Assembly: GCF_001042985.1 (NCBI RefSeq)
Contig: NZ_JYKY01000002.1
Coordinates: 1 to 64,000 of the forward strand
Reading direction: 5' to 3'
Length of the DNA: 64,000 bases
Source of the DNA: Pseudomonas lundensis
Lineage (GTDB): Bacteria; Pseudomonadota; Gammaproteobacteria; Pseudomonadales; Pseudomonadaceae
Numbering within the stretch: position 1 is the first letter of the stretch; each line of letters begins with the position of its first letter. Shown piece by piece: positions 53,108 through 63,328 of this stretch. The notes beneath the pieces are model-generated. The model was not told the DNA's origin, searched no databases, and saw only the letters and a program-made list of their open reading frames with translations. The position numbers and the translations under genes were made by a program.

Positions 53108-54394
53108 ATGCATCGATCGTTTACCTTTCGCGCAGTTGTATGTATGAGCGCACTCCTTCCCTCCACCCTGCTACAGGCGGCTTCGGAGGTTGATGTAGAA
53201 ACGTTGAAACAGGAATTAATGGAGCTGCGCCAGCGGTACGATCAACAACAAAAAGCCTTGGCGGTGCTTGAACAACGCGTCCGCCAAGTAGAAGAACAAC
53301 CGGCGGTTGCGGCCCCCAAACGCCTGGTCAAGTCACCGGCCGATCTCAAGCGCGGGCAAACGGTGGCCCAATCCGGCGGCGCTGCAGGCGGCACCGGCAG
53401 TTCGTACGGCCAGTCGCTCAAAGACGATTCTGAACCCGCGCAAAGTGTCACCAACCTGTACGACGAAGCCAGCGGCTTCTTCGGCGGCGGCAAGTTCAGT
53501 ATCGAAACCGGGATCACCTATTCGCGCTATGACACCCGCCAGTTAACCCTCAACGGCTTTCTGGCCCTGGACTCCATCCTGTTGGGCAACCTCAACCTGG
53601 ACCGGATTAAAGCTGATAACTGGACCCTGGACCTGACGGCACGTTACAACCTCGACAATCGCTGGCAATTCGATGTCAACGTGCCCGTGGTGTACCGCGA
53701 ATCAACCTACCAGTCCGGTGGCGCCAACGGCGGCGATGCGTCGGCAGCGTCCGACAAAACCGTCACCCGCGATCCGACCATTGGCGACGTTAACGTCGGT
53801 GTTGCCTACAAGTTCCTCGACGAATCGCCCAACACCCCGGACGCTGTCTTCTCGGTCAGGGTCAAGGCACCGACCGGCAAGGACCCGTTCGGCATCAAGC
53901 TGGTCACCGACGGGCAGAACAACAACATCATTTACCCCGAAAGTTTGCCCACCGGGAATGGGGTGTGGTCCATCACGCCGGGCATTTCGCTGGTCAAGAC
54001 CTTCGACCCGGCGGTGCTGTTCGGCTCGCTTTCCTACACCTACAACCTGGAAGACTCATTCAGTGACATCGGCTCCACGGCCGGTCAGTCACAACCCGGC
54101 AGCGTCAAGCTGGGCGACAGCTACCAGATTGGTGCGGGCGTGGCCTTTGCGCTGAACGAGAAAATGAGCATGTCGTTCTCGGTGTCTGACCTGATCCAGA
54201 GCAAGAGCAAAATCAAATACAAGGGCCAGGACTGGCAAACCCTGACCACCAGCGACGCCAACGCCGGCTACTTCAACGTGGGCATGACCATTGCGGCCAC
54301 CGACAACCTGACCATCGTGCCCAACCTCTCGATTGGTCTGACCGAAGATGCGCCGGATTTCACGTTCAGCCTCAAATTCCCGTACTACTTCTAA
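53108..54394 (+). CDS. fapF: FapF, outer-membrane amyloid secretion channel
   Basis: 428 aa. A signal peptide is followed by an N-terminal coiled coil ('[20 protein letters not shown]' and on to about residue 60) and a disordered Gly/Ser linker. A 12-strand-type barrel then runs from '[18 protein letters not shown]' to the terminal 'FSLKFPYYF' (C-terminal Phe). FapF forms trimeric pores through which FapB, FapC and FapE leave the cell; the coiled coil drives trimerisation and the linker plugs the pore. It ends the operon. Confidence 0.92.
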   Translation: MHRSFTFRAVVCMSALLPSTLLQAASEVDVETLKQELMELRQRYDQQQKALAVLEQRVRQVEEQPAVAAPKRLVKSPADLKRGQTVAQSGGAAGGTGSSYGQSLKDDSEPAQSVTNLYDEASGFFGGGKFSIETGITYSRYDTRQLTLNGFLALDSILLGNLNLDRIKADNWTLDLTARYNLDNRWQFDVNVPVVYRESTYQSGGANGGDASAASDKTVTRDPTIGDVNVGVAYKFLDESPNTPDAVFSVRVKAPTGKDPFGIKLVTDGQNNNIIYPESLPTGNGVWSITPGISLVKTFDPAVLFGSLSYTYNLEDSFSDIGSTAGQSQPGSVKLGDSYQIGAGVAFALNEKMSMSFSVSDLIQSKSKIKYKGQDWQTLTTSDANAGYFNVGMTIAATDNLTIVPNLSIGLTEDAPDFTFSLKFPYYF

Positions 54395-54408
54395 CGCCAG
54401 GTGCGCAA

Positions 54409-54440
54409 CAGGCCCGCTGTGGGTGAACACGGCGGGCCTG
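54409..54440. terminator. Convergent hairpin between fapF and the sigma-54 regulator
   Basis: CAGGCCCGC (54409-54417) pairs with GCGGGCCTG (54432-54440). It lies between two convergent gene ends and may serve both; T-runs are lacking. Confidence 0.6.
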
Positions 54441-54443
54441 CCC

Positions 54444-55769
54444 CTAGCGGATTTGATGCTTATGTAACAAACGGTAAAACGTCGGTCGCGACACACCCAG
54501 CACTTTGGCTGCCAGGCTGAGGTTGTTGCTGTGGCGCTGTAACACGTCACACAATGCCTGCCGCTCAGCGCGGTCCTTGTAGTCTTCCAGTGTGCCCATG
54601 GCCAGGCTGGGCGCCTGTCGGGTCTCAAGCCCCAAATCACAGGGCTCAATCTGACGGCCTTCGGCCAGTACCAGGCCGCGACGCACCCGGTTGGCCAGTT
54701 CACGCACATTGCCCGGCCAGTCGTGATTGCCCATGGCAACCAGTGCTTGCTCGCTGAAAGTCCGCGGTCGACGCCCGGTTTCCTGGCTGTAAAACCGTGC
54801 AAAGTGGTTGGCCAGCATGGCCATGTCACCGTGCCGCTCACGCAAGGGGGCGGTGAACACCTGCAACACGTTGAGCCGGTAATACAAATCTTCCCGAAAC
54901 CGCCCATTGATGATGGCGGCTTCCAGGTCCACATGGGTCGCCGCCAACACCCGCACATCCACGGGGATCGGCTGGCTGCCGCCCACGCGTTCGATGTGTT
55001 TTTCCTGCAAGAAGCGCAGCAAGTTGGCCTGTAGTTCAAGGGGCAGATCGCCAATTTCATCCAGAAACAGCGTCCCGCCGTGGGCGGCCTCTATACGGCC
55101 GACCTTGCGTTGATGAGCCCCGGTAAACGCGCCCTTTTCATGGCCAAACAGCTCCGACTGGATCAGGTGTTCCGGAATGGCGCCGCAGTTGATCGCGACA
55201 AAAGGCCGGGCGTGGCGTTGGGACTGGCGGTGCAGGGTCCGGGCCACCAGTTCCTTGCCCGTACCGCTCTCGCCCCGAATCAATACCGGCGATTCCGTGG
55301 GAGCCAGTTTGCCCAACAGTTTGCGCAAGTCCCGGATTGCGCGACTTTCCCCTAGCAACTCGTGCCCTGCGCTTTCAATCGGGTCGGTGCTGCGGCCTCG
55401 CAGGCGCGCCATGCCAAACGCCCGGCCCAGGGTCACCTGAACCCGCGACACATCAAAAGGCAGGGTATGGAAATCGAAAAACCACTCGCAGACAAAATCG
55501 CCCACGGTTTTCAATTGCAAGGTGTCAGGGCTGAGCACGGCAATCCACTCGGTGCCGCTGCGACTGATCATGTCTTTGACCGCTTCGGGTCGTTCCAGGT
55601 GAAAAGGTTGTAACCGAATAAGACCGACATCACATGAACGATCAATCACAGCGTCCAGCTCACAACTGTCCACATCCCAGCCAATGTGACGCAGCCCGGG
55701 CACTATCTGATGACAATCATCACAAGGATCAACCACTAACAAACGGCGGGACACGGGCAATTCGAGCAT
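54444..55769 (-). CDS. Sigma-54-dependent enhancer-binding regulator (VpsR/FleQ-like), candidate fap activator
   Basis: 441 aa. Residues 1-125 form a receiver-like domain without an obvious phospho-acceptor pattern ('RRLLVVDPCDDCHQIVPGLRHIGW'), resembling the VpsR-type N-domain. The AAA+ domain (about 135-365) has 'GESGTGKE' (Walker A), 'GAFTGA' (sigma-54 contact loop) and 'GGTLFLDEIGDL' (Walker B). A C-terminal Fis-type helix-turn-helix reads 'NLSLAAKVLGVSRPTFYRLL'. It should activate RpoN promoters, perhaps sensing c-di-GMP as VpsR and FleQ do (inference). It is convergent with fapF, and fapA has a sigma-54 promoter. Confidence 0.85.
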   Translation of the reverse strand: MLELPVSRRLLVVDPCDDCHQIVPGLRHIGWDVDSCELDAVIDRSCDVGLIRLQPFHLERPEAVKDMISRSGTEWIAVLSPDTLQLKTVGDFVCEWFFDFHTLPFDVSRVQVTLGRAFGMARLRGRSTDPIESAGHELLGESRAIRDLRKLLGKLAPTESPVLIRGESGTGKELVARTLHRQSQRHARPFVAINCGAIPEHLIQSELFGHEKGAFTGAHQRKVGRIEAAHGGTLFLDEIGDLPLELQANLLRFLQEKHIERVGGSQPIPVDVRVLAATHVDLEAAIINGRFREDLYYRLNVLQVFTAPLRERHGDMAMLANHFARFYSQETGRRPRTFSEQALVAMGNHDWPGNVRELANRVRRGLVLAEGRQIEPCDLGLETRQAPSLAMGTLEDYKDRAERQALCDVLQRHSNNLSLAAKVLGVSRPTFYRLLHKHQIR

Positions 55770-55935
55770 GACTGTTCCTTGGCGCCAAAATATTAAAAGA
55801 TTAGTAAAAACAGTAAGTTGAGGGTATTGCTCCTAACGGTAGTCAACCTTTGAACGGCGCTTGTACTGTTTTCTTATAACCCTAATATCAAACGGAACTT
55901 TGCCCACTCATAGCCACAGACGTGCAAGCTGAATC

Positions 55936-55974
55936 GCTGTTTTTGAACAGCAACAAAACCCTGATCCAGATCAG
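55936..55974. promoter_or_regulatory. Two palindromes in the divergent intergenic region
   Basis: GCTGTT-N4-AACAGC (55936-55951) and CTGAT-N4-ATCAG (55961-55974; close to the Anr/FNR box TTGAT-N4-ATCAA) lie 9 bp apart, between the regulator gene and the small gene at 56114. The rest of 55770-56113 is AT-rich with no gene. Confidence 0.4.
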
Positions 55975-56113
55975 TCCCATGAAAACCTGTTAAAAAAAAA
56001 CGCAAATGGGTGTGACCTGCGTGGGGGCATCGGTCATCAGTACAAGTAACCAACCGCACGGTATGCCCAGCCGACGGTTAATCACTTGATGGGCCTATTT
56101 GAGAGACGACCCT

Positions 56114-56380
56114 ATGAACGCCCCGCTCCGTTTCAACGAAGCACTTTTGATTGCCGGCCACGCGTTTCAACCTTTCCAGTGCGTGGCTTGGGCTGCACAG
56201 GACGGCCATGGCGAACTGAGCCTGACTGTGATTGACCGCACCAGCACCCGTATTGGCCGTAAGCAGATCCCGCGCAGTGCCTGCGCCGACGCCCAACAGC
56301 TCGCCAGCCTGCTGGCACAAGCCCGCGCCGAGTTGAGCGAAGAAGGCTACGCGTTGCAGCCGTGGGTCATGCCGGCTTAA
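56114..56380 (+). CDS. Conserved hypothetical protein
   Basis: 88 aa from the ATG at 56114 (MNAPLRFNEALLIAGHAFQP), with GAGAGACGACC upstream; an in-frame upstream start would add only 5 residues. A small soluble protein with 'IDRTSTRIGRKQIPRSACADAQQLASLLAQARAELSEEGY'. I do not recognise a domain or function. It stands alone between two divergent/convergent units. Confidence 0.65.
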   Translation: MNAPLRFNEALLIAGHAFQPFQCVAWAAQDGHGELSLTVIDRTSTRIGRKQIPRSACADAQQLASLLAQARAELSEEGYALQPWVMPA

Positions 56381-56463
56381 TCCGCCTGATACCGGTGTAT
56401 CGCGCAATGAGGCTGTAACAGGGTGCCACCCCCGGCCACTCGATCACAGCCTCGCGTTTTTAG

Positions 56464-57027
56464 CTACAGGGTTTGAAGTTCATCCAGGTGCCGGTATTCG
56501 ATGTGCAGATCGCTGGCGATTTGTCGTGCCCGGCCCAGACGAATCGGTCCACGTTCCATGTCGACCAGCAAACCAGGGCATTCAAGTGCGTGTGACGTGC
56601 GCCATGCCTTGAGCCGACCGTCAGTGAGCAACAACACGCGTTGCTCCTCCAACGGGAAGCGCCGCCGCCGGGCATTGAGCCATTCACTGGCTTCGCCCAC
56701 CGCTTCCAGCAACGGCGTACCGCCCCCCGCGCCCAAGCCTTCCAGCCACTGTTCCAGCCCTTTGGCCGCTTTGATGCCGCTGACGTGCCATTGCGGATTC
56801 AAACCGCTGGCGGTCATCACGGCCACCCGTGCCCGTTGCCGATAAGCATCCTCGAACACTTCGGCCAGCAAGCCTTTGGCATCCGTCAGCGCGTGATGAC
56901 GCCGGGTCGAAGCCGAGGCATCCACGATCACCAGCCACAGCTGGGGCGCGGTGCCACGACGGGTTTTGAACGCCAGGTCCTTACGTTGCCGGGGCCGTCC
57001 CTGCAGCAAGGTCTGGACCCAATCCAC
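56464..57027 (-). CDS. chlD: VWA (ChlD/BchD-type) chelatase domain, likely made by -1 frameshift from the upstream gene
   Basis: 187 aa if started at the GTG at 57027, but the frame is open to 57135, and coding-like sequence ('RPGTLDSGKQGASRPAPCGA') precedes the GTG with no ATG. The VWA domain shows the metal-ion-dependent adhesion site: 'LVIVDASASTRRH' (DxSxS) and 'LLLTDGRLK'. It is the D-subunit half of a Mg/Co-chelatase motor. The frame joins exactly to the AAA+ gene through a -1 slip at 57135-57141, giving a fused protein of about 557 aa. Separate translation from GTG is the alternative. Confidence 0.8.
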   Translation of the reverse strand: MDWVQTLLQGRPRQRKDLAFKTRRGTAPQLWLVIVDASASTRRHHALTDAKGLLAEVFEDAYRQRARVAVMTASGLNPQWHVSGIKAAKGLEQWLEGLGAGGGTPLLEAVGEASEWLNARRRRFPLEEQRVLLLTDGRLKAWRTSHALECPGLLVDMERGPIRLGRARQIASDLHIEYRHLDELQTL

Positions 57028-57093
57028 CGCCCCGCAAGGCGCCGGACGGCTGGCGCCCTGCTTGCCGCTGTCCAGGGTTCCCGGTCGGGGTCT

Positions 57094-57141
57094 GGCATCC
57101 GCCCCCCCGGTTACACGAGGGCGGATGCCTAAGGCTTTTTT
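57094..57141 (-). promoter_or_regulatory. Programmed -1 ribosomal frameshift signal (slippery heptamer plus stem-loop)
   Basis: On the minus strand A AAA AAG (57141-57135) is in exact zero-frame register (CCA AAA AAG CCT TAG). A 5-nt spacer CCTTA follows, then a perfect 11-bp stem: GGCATCCGCCC (57129-57119) with GGGCGGATGCC (57104-57094), loop 14 nt. The zero frame stops at TAG inside the signal; the -1 frame enters the VWA region. Confidence 0.85.
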
Positions 57142-58136
57142 GGCCAGCTCGGCACTTCACGACGCGCGCCGGTTGTCTGCGGCTGAACCGGCAATTGCCC
57201 CCACAACCCCTGCCCGGCCTCGCTCGCCGTGGTGGGCGAAGGCGTGGGCGGTGGCGGTTGATCCGGCGTGGGGGCGTGCGGCGTCTGCTGGCGACGACGG
57301 TGGCGCAGGGCACATTCGGCCACGGCGTCGATGTCCTGCACCTCGATACTGACGGCGCCACGCCACGCGGCATGGGCCCGGGCGGCACGCAGCCAGACCA
57401 GATCCGCGCGCAGGCCGTCCACGCCCGCTGCAAAGCAGCGTTCAGTGATGATCGTCAGCGAGGCATCATCCAGCGCAATAGCACCCAGCAACTCACGGGC
57501 GTGCTGACAACGCGCGCGCAAGGCCTCCTGACTGGCGCGCCAGTGCGCGCAGAACCCGTGTGGATCGGCATCAAAGTCCAGACGCCGACGAATGATTTCG
57601 CCGCGCTCGGCAGGCGCTGGCTGGCCGCTCATGGCGACGTTGAGACCGAAGCGGTCGAGCAATTGCGGACGCAGCTCACCCTCTTCAGGGTTCATGGTGC
57701 CTATCAAAACAAACCGGGCCGGGTGCCGGTGGGAAATACCGTCGCGCTCCACGACGTTGACGCCACTGGCGGCCACGTCCAGCAGCACGTCGACCAGATG
57801 GTCGGCCAGCAGGTTAACTTCGTCGACGTACAGCACGCCGCCATCCGCCTTGGCCAGTACGCCCGGCGAAAACTGCGCCTTGCCCTGCCCCAGGGCCGCG
57901 TCCAGATCGAGCGTGCCCACCAACCGTTCTTCGGTGGCGCCCAGTGGCAAGGTGACAAATTGACCGCTGGCAAGCACATCCGCCAGCCCGCGTGCCAGGG
58001 TGGACTTGGCCATGCCGCGCGGGCCTTCAATCAACACCCCGCCGATTTTCGGGTCGATTGCCGTCAGGCACAGCGCCAGTTTCAAGTCCTCGGCGCCCAC
58101 GACCGCAGACAACGGGAAGTGAGGGGTATCAGTCAT
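57129..58136 (-). CDS. chlI: AAA+ chelatase subunit (ChlI/BchI-type) and N-terminal part of the ChlD fusion
   Basis: 335 aa from the [17 protein letters not shown] at 58136; the longer frame upstream overlaps cobN. AAA+ motor: '[19 protein letters not shown]' (Walker A), '[28 protein letters not shown]' (Walker B) and '[28 protein letters not shown]' (sensor/arginine finger). A Pro/Thr-rich tail follows (about residues 295-325). It powers metal insertion by CobN. The zero-frame stop lies in the frameshift signal, so the same gene should give both a small (I) and, by slip, a medium (D) subunit. Third gene of the cob operon. Confidence 0.9.
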   Translation of the reverse strand: MTDTPHFPLSAVVGAEDLKLALCLTAIDPKIGGVLIEGPRGMAKSTLARGLADVLASGQFVTLPLGATEERLVGTLDLDAALGQGKAQFSPGVLAKADGGVLYVDEVNLLADHLVDVLLDVAASGVNVVERDGISHRHPARFVLIGTMNPEEGELRPQLLDRFGLNVAMSGQPAPAERGEIIRRRLDFDADPHGFCAHWRASQEALRARCQHARELLGAIALDDASLTIITERCFAAGVDGLRADLVWLRAARAHAAWRGAVSIEVQDIDAVAECALRHRRRQQTPHAPTPDQPPPPTPSPTTASEAGQGLWGQLPVQPQTTGARREVPSWPKKP

Positions 58137-58149
58137 GTCAGTGTCCACA

Positions 58150-61100
58150 TCAGTCTTCTTCAATGTCCAGCAGCAGGTTTTCCAGTGCATCCCGGTACTC
58201 GCCGGGCTCGCTCCACAAGCCGCGTTGCTGGGCTTCCAGCAGCCGCTCGGTCATGTCGCGCAAGGCGTGGGGGTTGTGTTGCTGCACAAATTGCCGGGTG
58301 TCCGGGTCCAACAAATAGGCGTCGGCCAACAAGGCATATTGATGGTCGTCGATCAGGTGCGTGGTGGCGTCGAACGCGAACAGGTTGTCCAGGGTCGCGG
58401 CCATTTCAAACGCGCCTTTATAGCCATGTCGCTTGACGCCCTCAATCCACTTCGGATTCGCCGCACGGGAACGGACCACCCGGTTCAGTTCTTCCTTGAG
58501 GGTACGAATCTTCGGCAGATCCGGTTGGCTATGATCGCCGTGGTAACTGGCGACCTGCCCGCCGCTCAGGCTTTCGACGGCCGCAAGCATGCCCCCCTGG
58601 AATTGGTAATAGTCGTTGGAGTCGAGTACGTCGTGCTCGCGGTTGTCCTGGTTCTGCACCACCGCTTGCAACTGGCTCAGGCGCTGGGCGAACGGGCCGC
58701 GGGCCGCCGTGCCTTCATCGGCCCCGCCGTAGGCATACCCGCCCCAATTTAAATAGACCTCGGCCAGATCATCGCGGCTCTGCCACAAACGCCCGTCAAT
58801 GGCGTTCTGTACCCCGGCGCCATAAGCGCCGGGCTTGGCGCCGAACACCCGCCAGCCTGCCTGGCGGGCCGCCAGCTCCGGGCTTAGCCCCTCACGCTCG
58901 AGCTGTTGACGCTCGTTGCGCACCCTGGCCGCCAGCGGGTTCAGGTCATCCGGTTCGTCCAGCGCTGCCACCGCTTGCACGGCCGCATCGAACAGGCGGA
59001 TGAGGTTGGCGAATGCATCGCGGAAGAACCCCGACACCCGCAGCGTGACATCCACGCGCGGCCGATCCAGCAAGCTCACCGGGAGGATTTCAAAGTCGTC
59101 GACGCGCTGACTGCCGGTGGCCCACACTGGGCGCACGCCCATCAGGGCCATGGCTTGGGCGATGTCGTCACCGCCAGTACGCATGGTGGCCGTGCCCCAC
59201 ACCGATAAACCTAGCTGACGCAGGTGATCGCCGTGGTCCTGCAAGTGGCGCTCGAGGATCAGGTTGGCCGATTGAAAGCCGATGCGCCACGCCGTGGTCG
59301 TCGGCAGATTACGCACGTCCACCGAGAAAAAGTTGCGCCCGGTGGGCAACACATCCAGCCGTCCGCGACTCGGCGCCCCGCTGGGCCCGGCAGGCACGAA
59401 GCGGCCGTTGAGCGCGTCGAGCAAGCCCTGCATCTCGGCGGGGCCGCAGGCGTCGAGCCGTGGTGCAACCACCTGCAGCAAGGCGTCAAATATGCTCCGC
59501 ACCTCGGCCCATTGATCGTCGGGCGGCAAGGCCAACGTGCCGTCCAGCGCCTGCTCGATCAGCCCGGCGGCATACAGTTCAAGGCGCTCGCGGGTGTCGC
59601 CGGCCGTGCGCCACAGGGCATCGCTGACCGCCGACAGAGGCGCCGGGCGCCGTGCGGTCCAGGGTTCGGCCAGCGCACAGTCAAGCGGGTCAAAACCCAG
59701 ATCGAAGGCCTTGGACAGTGCCCGTAGCACACTGGACTGCGCACCACGCCCGTCGCCCCGGGGAATGCGCAACAGCGCCAGCAGCGTGTCAATGCGTAAA
59801 CGGCCTGTGGGCGATTCGCCAAAAATATGCAGCCCGTCGCGTATTTGCGACTCTTTCAAGTCGCACAGGTAGGTGTCCAGTCGCGGCAGCCAGATGGCCG
59901 CATCCGCGTCGCTGTCAAGCTGTTCGTCCAGCTCCAGTTCGCGGTCGATATGGGTTTCACGCACCAGTTTGAGAATGTCGCGCTGCAATTCGCGCGCCCG
60001 GCGCGGGTCCAGCAACTGCGCTTCGTAATACTCGTCCGCCAGCCGTTCAAGGTCGCGCAGCGGACCATAGGTTTCGGCGCGAGTCAGCGGCGGCATGAGG
60101 TGGTCGATAATCACCGCCTGGGTCCGGCGCTTGGCCTGCGCGCCTTCACCCGGATCGTTGACGATGAACGGGTAGACATTGGGCAGCGGGCCCAGCAATG
60201 CATCGGGCCAGCACTCATCAGACAACCCCACGCCTTTGCCCGGCAACCACTCCAGATTGCCGTGCTTGCCCACGTGTACCACAGCATGCGCGCCATAGGT
60301 GTGGCGCAACCAGAAGTAAAACGCCAGATAGCCATGGGGCGGCACCAGATCCGGGTCGTGGTACACCGCGCTGGCGTCCACCTGATAACCACGGGCGGGT
60401 TGAATGCCGACAAAGGTCAGGCCAAAGCGCAGGCCCGCGATCATCAGCCGGCCGTCGCGAAACATCGGGTCATTTTCCGGCCGCCCCCACCGCGCCAGCA
60501 CTGCCTGCTGGTTGGCGTGCGGCAACGCACGGAACTGCTCGGCGTACTCGTCCAGCCCCAGGCTTTGGTGGCAAGGGCGCAGGTCAAGGCTTTCCAGGTC
60601 ATTGCTCACGCCGCCCAGCAGCGCTTGAATCAACGCCGTGCCGGACGCTGGCAGTTCGGCGTCCAGCGGATAACCCTGTTGCTTCAAAGCCCGCAGGATA
60701 TTCAACGCCGCGGCCGGGGTGTCCAGCCCGACCCCGTTGCCGATGCGCCCGTCACGGGTCGGGTAATTGGCAAGGATCAACGCGATGCGCTTGTGCGGGT
60801 TCGGCACGCGGGCCAGCTCAACCCAGCGGCGCGCCAGTTGTGCGACAAAGTCCATGCGCTCGGGCTGAGCGCGATAACACACCACATCCGACTGGCTGCG
60901 CTCACTGCGCCAGGCCAGATCCTTGAAGCTGATGGGGCGGCTGATGATGCGCCCGTCCAGCTCCGGCAGCGCAATGTGCATCGCCAGGTCTCGGGGGCCC
61001 AGCCCTTGTTCACTGTCACGCCAGCCGGGTTCGTTGTCTTGGGCGCAAATCGCCTGAATCACCGGGATGTTGCGCCGGAACGGCCGCACGTGCGGTGCCT

Positions 61101-61920
61101 CCGGGCTGGACTGGGCGAAGCCGGTGGTGTTGAGAATGACCCCGGCGTCCACCTCATCGAGCAGGTCTTGCACCACCGCCAGACACCCCGGTTCCTTGAG
61201 GCTGGCCACGGCAATCGGTAACGGATTGATCCCGGCCGCTTGCAGGCGCTGGCAAAACACATCCACAAAGCCGGTGTTGGCCGCTTGCAAATGCGAGCGA
61301 TAAAACAGCAACGCAGCCACGGGAAAATCGGGCTGCCATTGGGCCTGCCAGTCGCTGAGCTGCGGGCTGGCATGCACCGGGTGATAAATCGCGGTACGCG
61401 GCAGGGCCTGCGGCTCGCCCCAGGGGTAAGCGCGCCCCAGCCACTGGCCTGCGAGGCAGTTGAACAGTTGCAGCGCGTTGTGCCGCCCGCCCTGACGCAA
61501 AAAGTGCCACAACCGTTCGGCCTGTTCGGCCGGCACAGTGCTCAGCGCGCTGAGTTCAGGGTCGGGACGATCGTCGCCGGGCACCAGGATCAGGGTCACG
61601 CCGCGCTCGGCCAACTGCATCAGTTGTTCGATGCCATAGCGCCAATAGCCAATCCCGCCATGCAACGACAGCAGAATGACCTTGGCGTGTTGCAGCACCT
61701 GGTCGACATACAGGTCGACCGAGGCATGATTCTGAACCTGCATCGGATTAGCCAGACGCAGGCTCGGGTAATCGTCGGGCAATTGCTGCGCCGCTTCGGC
61801 CAGCAAAGCCAGGCTGGAGTCGCCGCTGCACAGGATCACCAGCTCGGCGGGGGTTTGCCCCAGGTCGGCAATGTTGTCGTCCGATACAAAGCCACCGGGC
61901 TGGGTCCTGAGCAAATGCAT
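58150..61920 (-). CDS. cobN: Cobaltochelatase large subunit CobN
   Basis: 1256 aa, the expected size. Recognisable segments: '[51 protein letters not shown]' and '[55 protein letters not shown]', both hallmarks of the CobN/BchH family. It binds the corrin (hydrogenobyrinate a,c-diamide in the aerobic pathway) and inserts cobalt with ATP hydrolysis by the ChlI/D motor. It starts 3 nt after the cobW stop. Confidence 0.94.
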   Translation of the reverse strand: MHLLRTQPGGFVSDDNIADLGQTPAELVILCSGDSSLALLAEAAQQLPDDYPSLRLANPMQVQNHASVDLYVDQVLQHAKVILLSLHGGIGYWRYGIEQLMQLAERGVTLILVPGDDRPDPELSALSTVPAEQAERLWHFLRQGGRHNALQLFNCLAGQWLGRAYPWGEPQALPRTAIYHPVHASPQLSDWQAQWQPDFPVAALLFYRSHLQAANTGFVDVFCQRLQAAGINPLPIAVASLKEPGCLAVVQDLLDEVDAGVILNTTGFAQSSPEAPHVRPFRRNIPVIQAICAQDNEPGWRDSEQGLGPRDLAMHIALPELDGRIISRPISFKDLAWRSERSQSDVVCYRAQPERMDFVAQLARRWVELARVPNPHKRIALILANYPTRDGRIGNGVGLDTPAAALNILRALKQQGYPLDAELPASGTALIQALLGGVSNDLESLDLRPCHQSLGLDEYAEQFRALPHANQQAVLARWGRPENDPMFRDGRLMIAGLRFGLTFVGIQPARGYQVDASAVYHDPDLVPPHGYLAFYFWLRHTYGAHAVVHVGKHGNLEWLPGKGVGLSDECWPDALLGPLPNVYPFIVNDPGEGAQAKRRTQAVIIDHLMPPLTRAETYGPLRDLERLADEYYEAQLLDPRRARELQRDILKLVRETHIDRELELDEQLDSDADAAIWLPRLDTYLCDLKESQIRDGLHIFGESPTGRLRIDTLLALLRIPRGDGRGAQSSVLRALSKAFDLGFDPLDCALAEPWTARRPAPLSAVSDALWRTAGDTRERLELYAAGLIEQALDGTLALPPDDQWAEVRSIFDALLQVVAPRLDACGPAEMQGLLDALNGRFVPAGPSGAPSRGRLDVLPTGRNFFSVDVRNLPTTTAWRIGFQSANLILERHLQDHGDHLRQLGLSVWGTATMRTGGDDIAQAMALMGVRPVWATGSQRVDDFEILPVSLLDRPRVDVTLRVSGFFRDAFANLIRLFDAAVQAVAALDEPDDLNPLAARVRNERQQLEREGLSPELAARQAGWRVFGAKPGAYGAGVQNAIDGRLWQSRDDLAEVYLNWGGYAYGGADEGTAARGPFAQRLSQLQAVVQNQDNREHDVLDSNDYYQFQGGMLAAVESLSGGQVASYHGDHSQPDLPKIRTLKEELNRVVRSRAANPKWIEGVKRHGYKGAFEMAATLDNLFAFDATTHLIDDHQYALLADAYLLDPDTRQFVQQHNPHALRDMTERLLEAQQRGLWSEPGEYRDALENLLLDIEED

Positions 61921-61923
61921 GGC

Positions 61924-62991
61924 TTAAGCGCTCAGCGCAGTGCGCAGGGTGGATTCCAGCAGCGCGGCGTCCAGGTCCTGACCAATCAGTACCAACCGGG
62001 TGACGCGGTTTTCATCCGCCGCCCAGGCACGGTCGAAATGCTTGTCAAAACGGGTGCCCACGCCCTGAATCAACAGGCGCATCGGTTTGCCCGGAATCGC
62101 GGCGAAACCCTTGACCCGCAGAATGCCGTGGCGGATCACCAACTGCGTCAGGGCTTCGAGCAGCACGCGCTCTTCGGCCTGGGGCAGCTCAATGGAGATG
62201 GAGTCGAACGCGTCGTGATCGTGGTCGTCATGGTCATCGCCTTCATGGTGATGATCGTGATGGCTGTGGCGGCTGTCGATGTGCGCTTCCGAGCCGTTAC
62301 CCAGCCCCAGCAACACGTCGAGCGGTAAACGGCCGCTGCTGGCTTCGATGACTTTGACCGCAGGCGGCAGTTCTTCTGCCACTTCCAGACGCACCTTGGC
62401 GAGGTCTTCAGGGCTGATCAGGTCGGCTTTATTGAGAATGACCAGGTCGGCACTGGCCAGTTGGTCGGCGAACAGCTCATGCAGCGGCGATTCGTGGTCT
62501 AGGTTCGGGTCGAGTTTGCGCTGGGCATCCACCTGGTCCGGGAACGCGGCAAAGGTGCCCGCGGCCACGGCTGGGCTGTCGACCACGGTAATCACGGCGT
62601 CTACGGTACAGGCGCTGCGGATTTCAGGCCACTGAAAGGCTTGGACCAGCGGCTTTGGCAGCGCCAGGCCGGAGGTTTCGATCAGGATGTGGTCGATGTC
62701 GCCACGGCGCGCCACCAACTCGCGCATCACCGGGAAGAACTCTTCCTGAACGGTGCAGCACAGGCAGCCGTTGGCCAGCTCATACACGCGGCCATTGGCT
62801 TCTTCTTCGGTACACCCGATAGAGCACTGCTTGAGGATTTCGCCATCAATGCCCAGCTCGCCGAACTCGTTAACGATAACGGCAATGCGACGGCCCTGCG
62901 CGTTGTCCAGCATGTGACGCAGCAAGGTGGTTTTGCCCGAACCGAGGAAGCCGGTGACGATGGTGACGGGGGTTTTGGCCAGTGTTTTCAT
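61924..62991 (-). CDS. cobW: CobW, metal-handling GTPase of cobalamin synthesis
   Basis: 355 aa from the ATG at 62991 (MKTLAKTPVTIVTGFLGSGK); the open frame further upstream runs through the riboswitch and is not coding. Motifs: 'TGFLGSGKTTLLRHML' (Walker A), 'CLCC' within 'LANGCLCCTVQEEF' (metal-binding CxCC), 'LNKADLISPEDL' (G4). A His/Asp-rich linker ('SRHSHHDHHHEGDDHDDHDHD') probably binds metal. It is thought to deliver cobalt to CobN. First gene after the B12 riboswitch. Confidence 0.92.
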   Translation of the reverse strand: MKTLAKTPVTIVTGFLGSGKTTLLRHMLDNAQGRRIAVIVNEFGELGIDGEILKQCSIGCTEEEANGRVYELANGCLCCTVQEEFFPVMRELVARRGDIDHILIETSGLALPKPLVQAFQWPEIRSACTVDAVITVVDSPAVAAGTFAAFPDQVDAQRKLDPNLDHESPLHELFADQLASADLVILNKADLISPEDLAKVRLEVAEELPPAVKVIEASSGRLPLDVLLGLGNGSEAHIDSRHSHHDHHHEGDDHDDHDHDAFDSISIELPQAEERVLLEALTQLVIRHGILRVKGFAAIPGKPMRLLIQGVGTRFDKHFDRAWAADENRVTRLVLIGQDLDAALLESTLRTALSA

Positions 62992-63096
62992 CGGATGCCC
63001 TTTGGCAAAGCGGCGGGCATACGGGACGAGGCCGCACACGCTGCACGGCCGTATTCGCCACCGGATCACCCCGCCCGGTTGAAGTAAGAAACGCTC

Positions 63097-63290
63097 ACGA
63101 GGCAGGTCTCCTGGCTTACGGCTGACAAGCAGCCGGAGGGCTGCGTCTTTCCTTGCGCCTTCCCGCTCCCTGGAGCAGTGGCCTTGCAAGGCAATTGACC
63201 GTTTACAGTTGCGGGGGCAGCCGCGGCATACCGCGTTCCCTTCTTAGCTTCGCGTGGCGAAGAACCTCGAACGCGCAAGGCTACGCAGTG
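63097..63290 (-). ncRNA. Cobalamin (AdoCbl) riboswitch
   Basis: The minus strand carries the conserved B12-box region: GCTGCCCCCGCAACTGTAA near 63219-63201, a downstream CACTG...GGGAAGGCGCAAGGAAAG block, and the 3' element CCGTAAGCCAGGAGACCTGC at about 63122-63103. This order is that of the cobalamin riboswitch. It sits about 105 nt upstream of cobW and should repress cobWN-chlI/D when adenosylcobalamin is plentiful. Confidence 0.92.
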
Positions 63291-63328
63291 CGTTGTAACA
63301 GGTCAATGTCAAGACGCGAGCGGGTGGA

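Noticed and set aside
56464..57128. Sequencing error or disabling frameshift separating chlI from the VWA domain
   Set aside because: The heptamer is in exact register and is followed by a perfect stem at the usual distance, which is better explained by programmed frameshifting.
62992..63189. N-terminal extension of CobW (66 codons)
   Set aside because: It runs through the riboswitch 3' part and lacks homology; the ATG at 62991 begins exactly at the family N-terminus.
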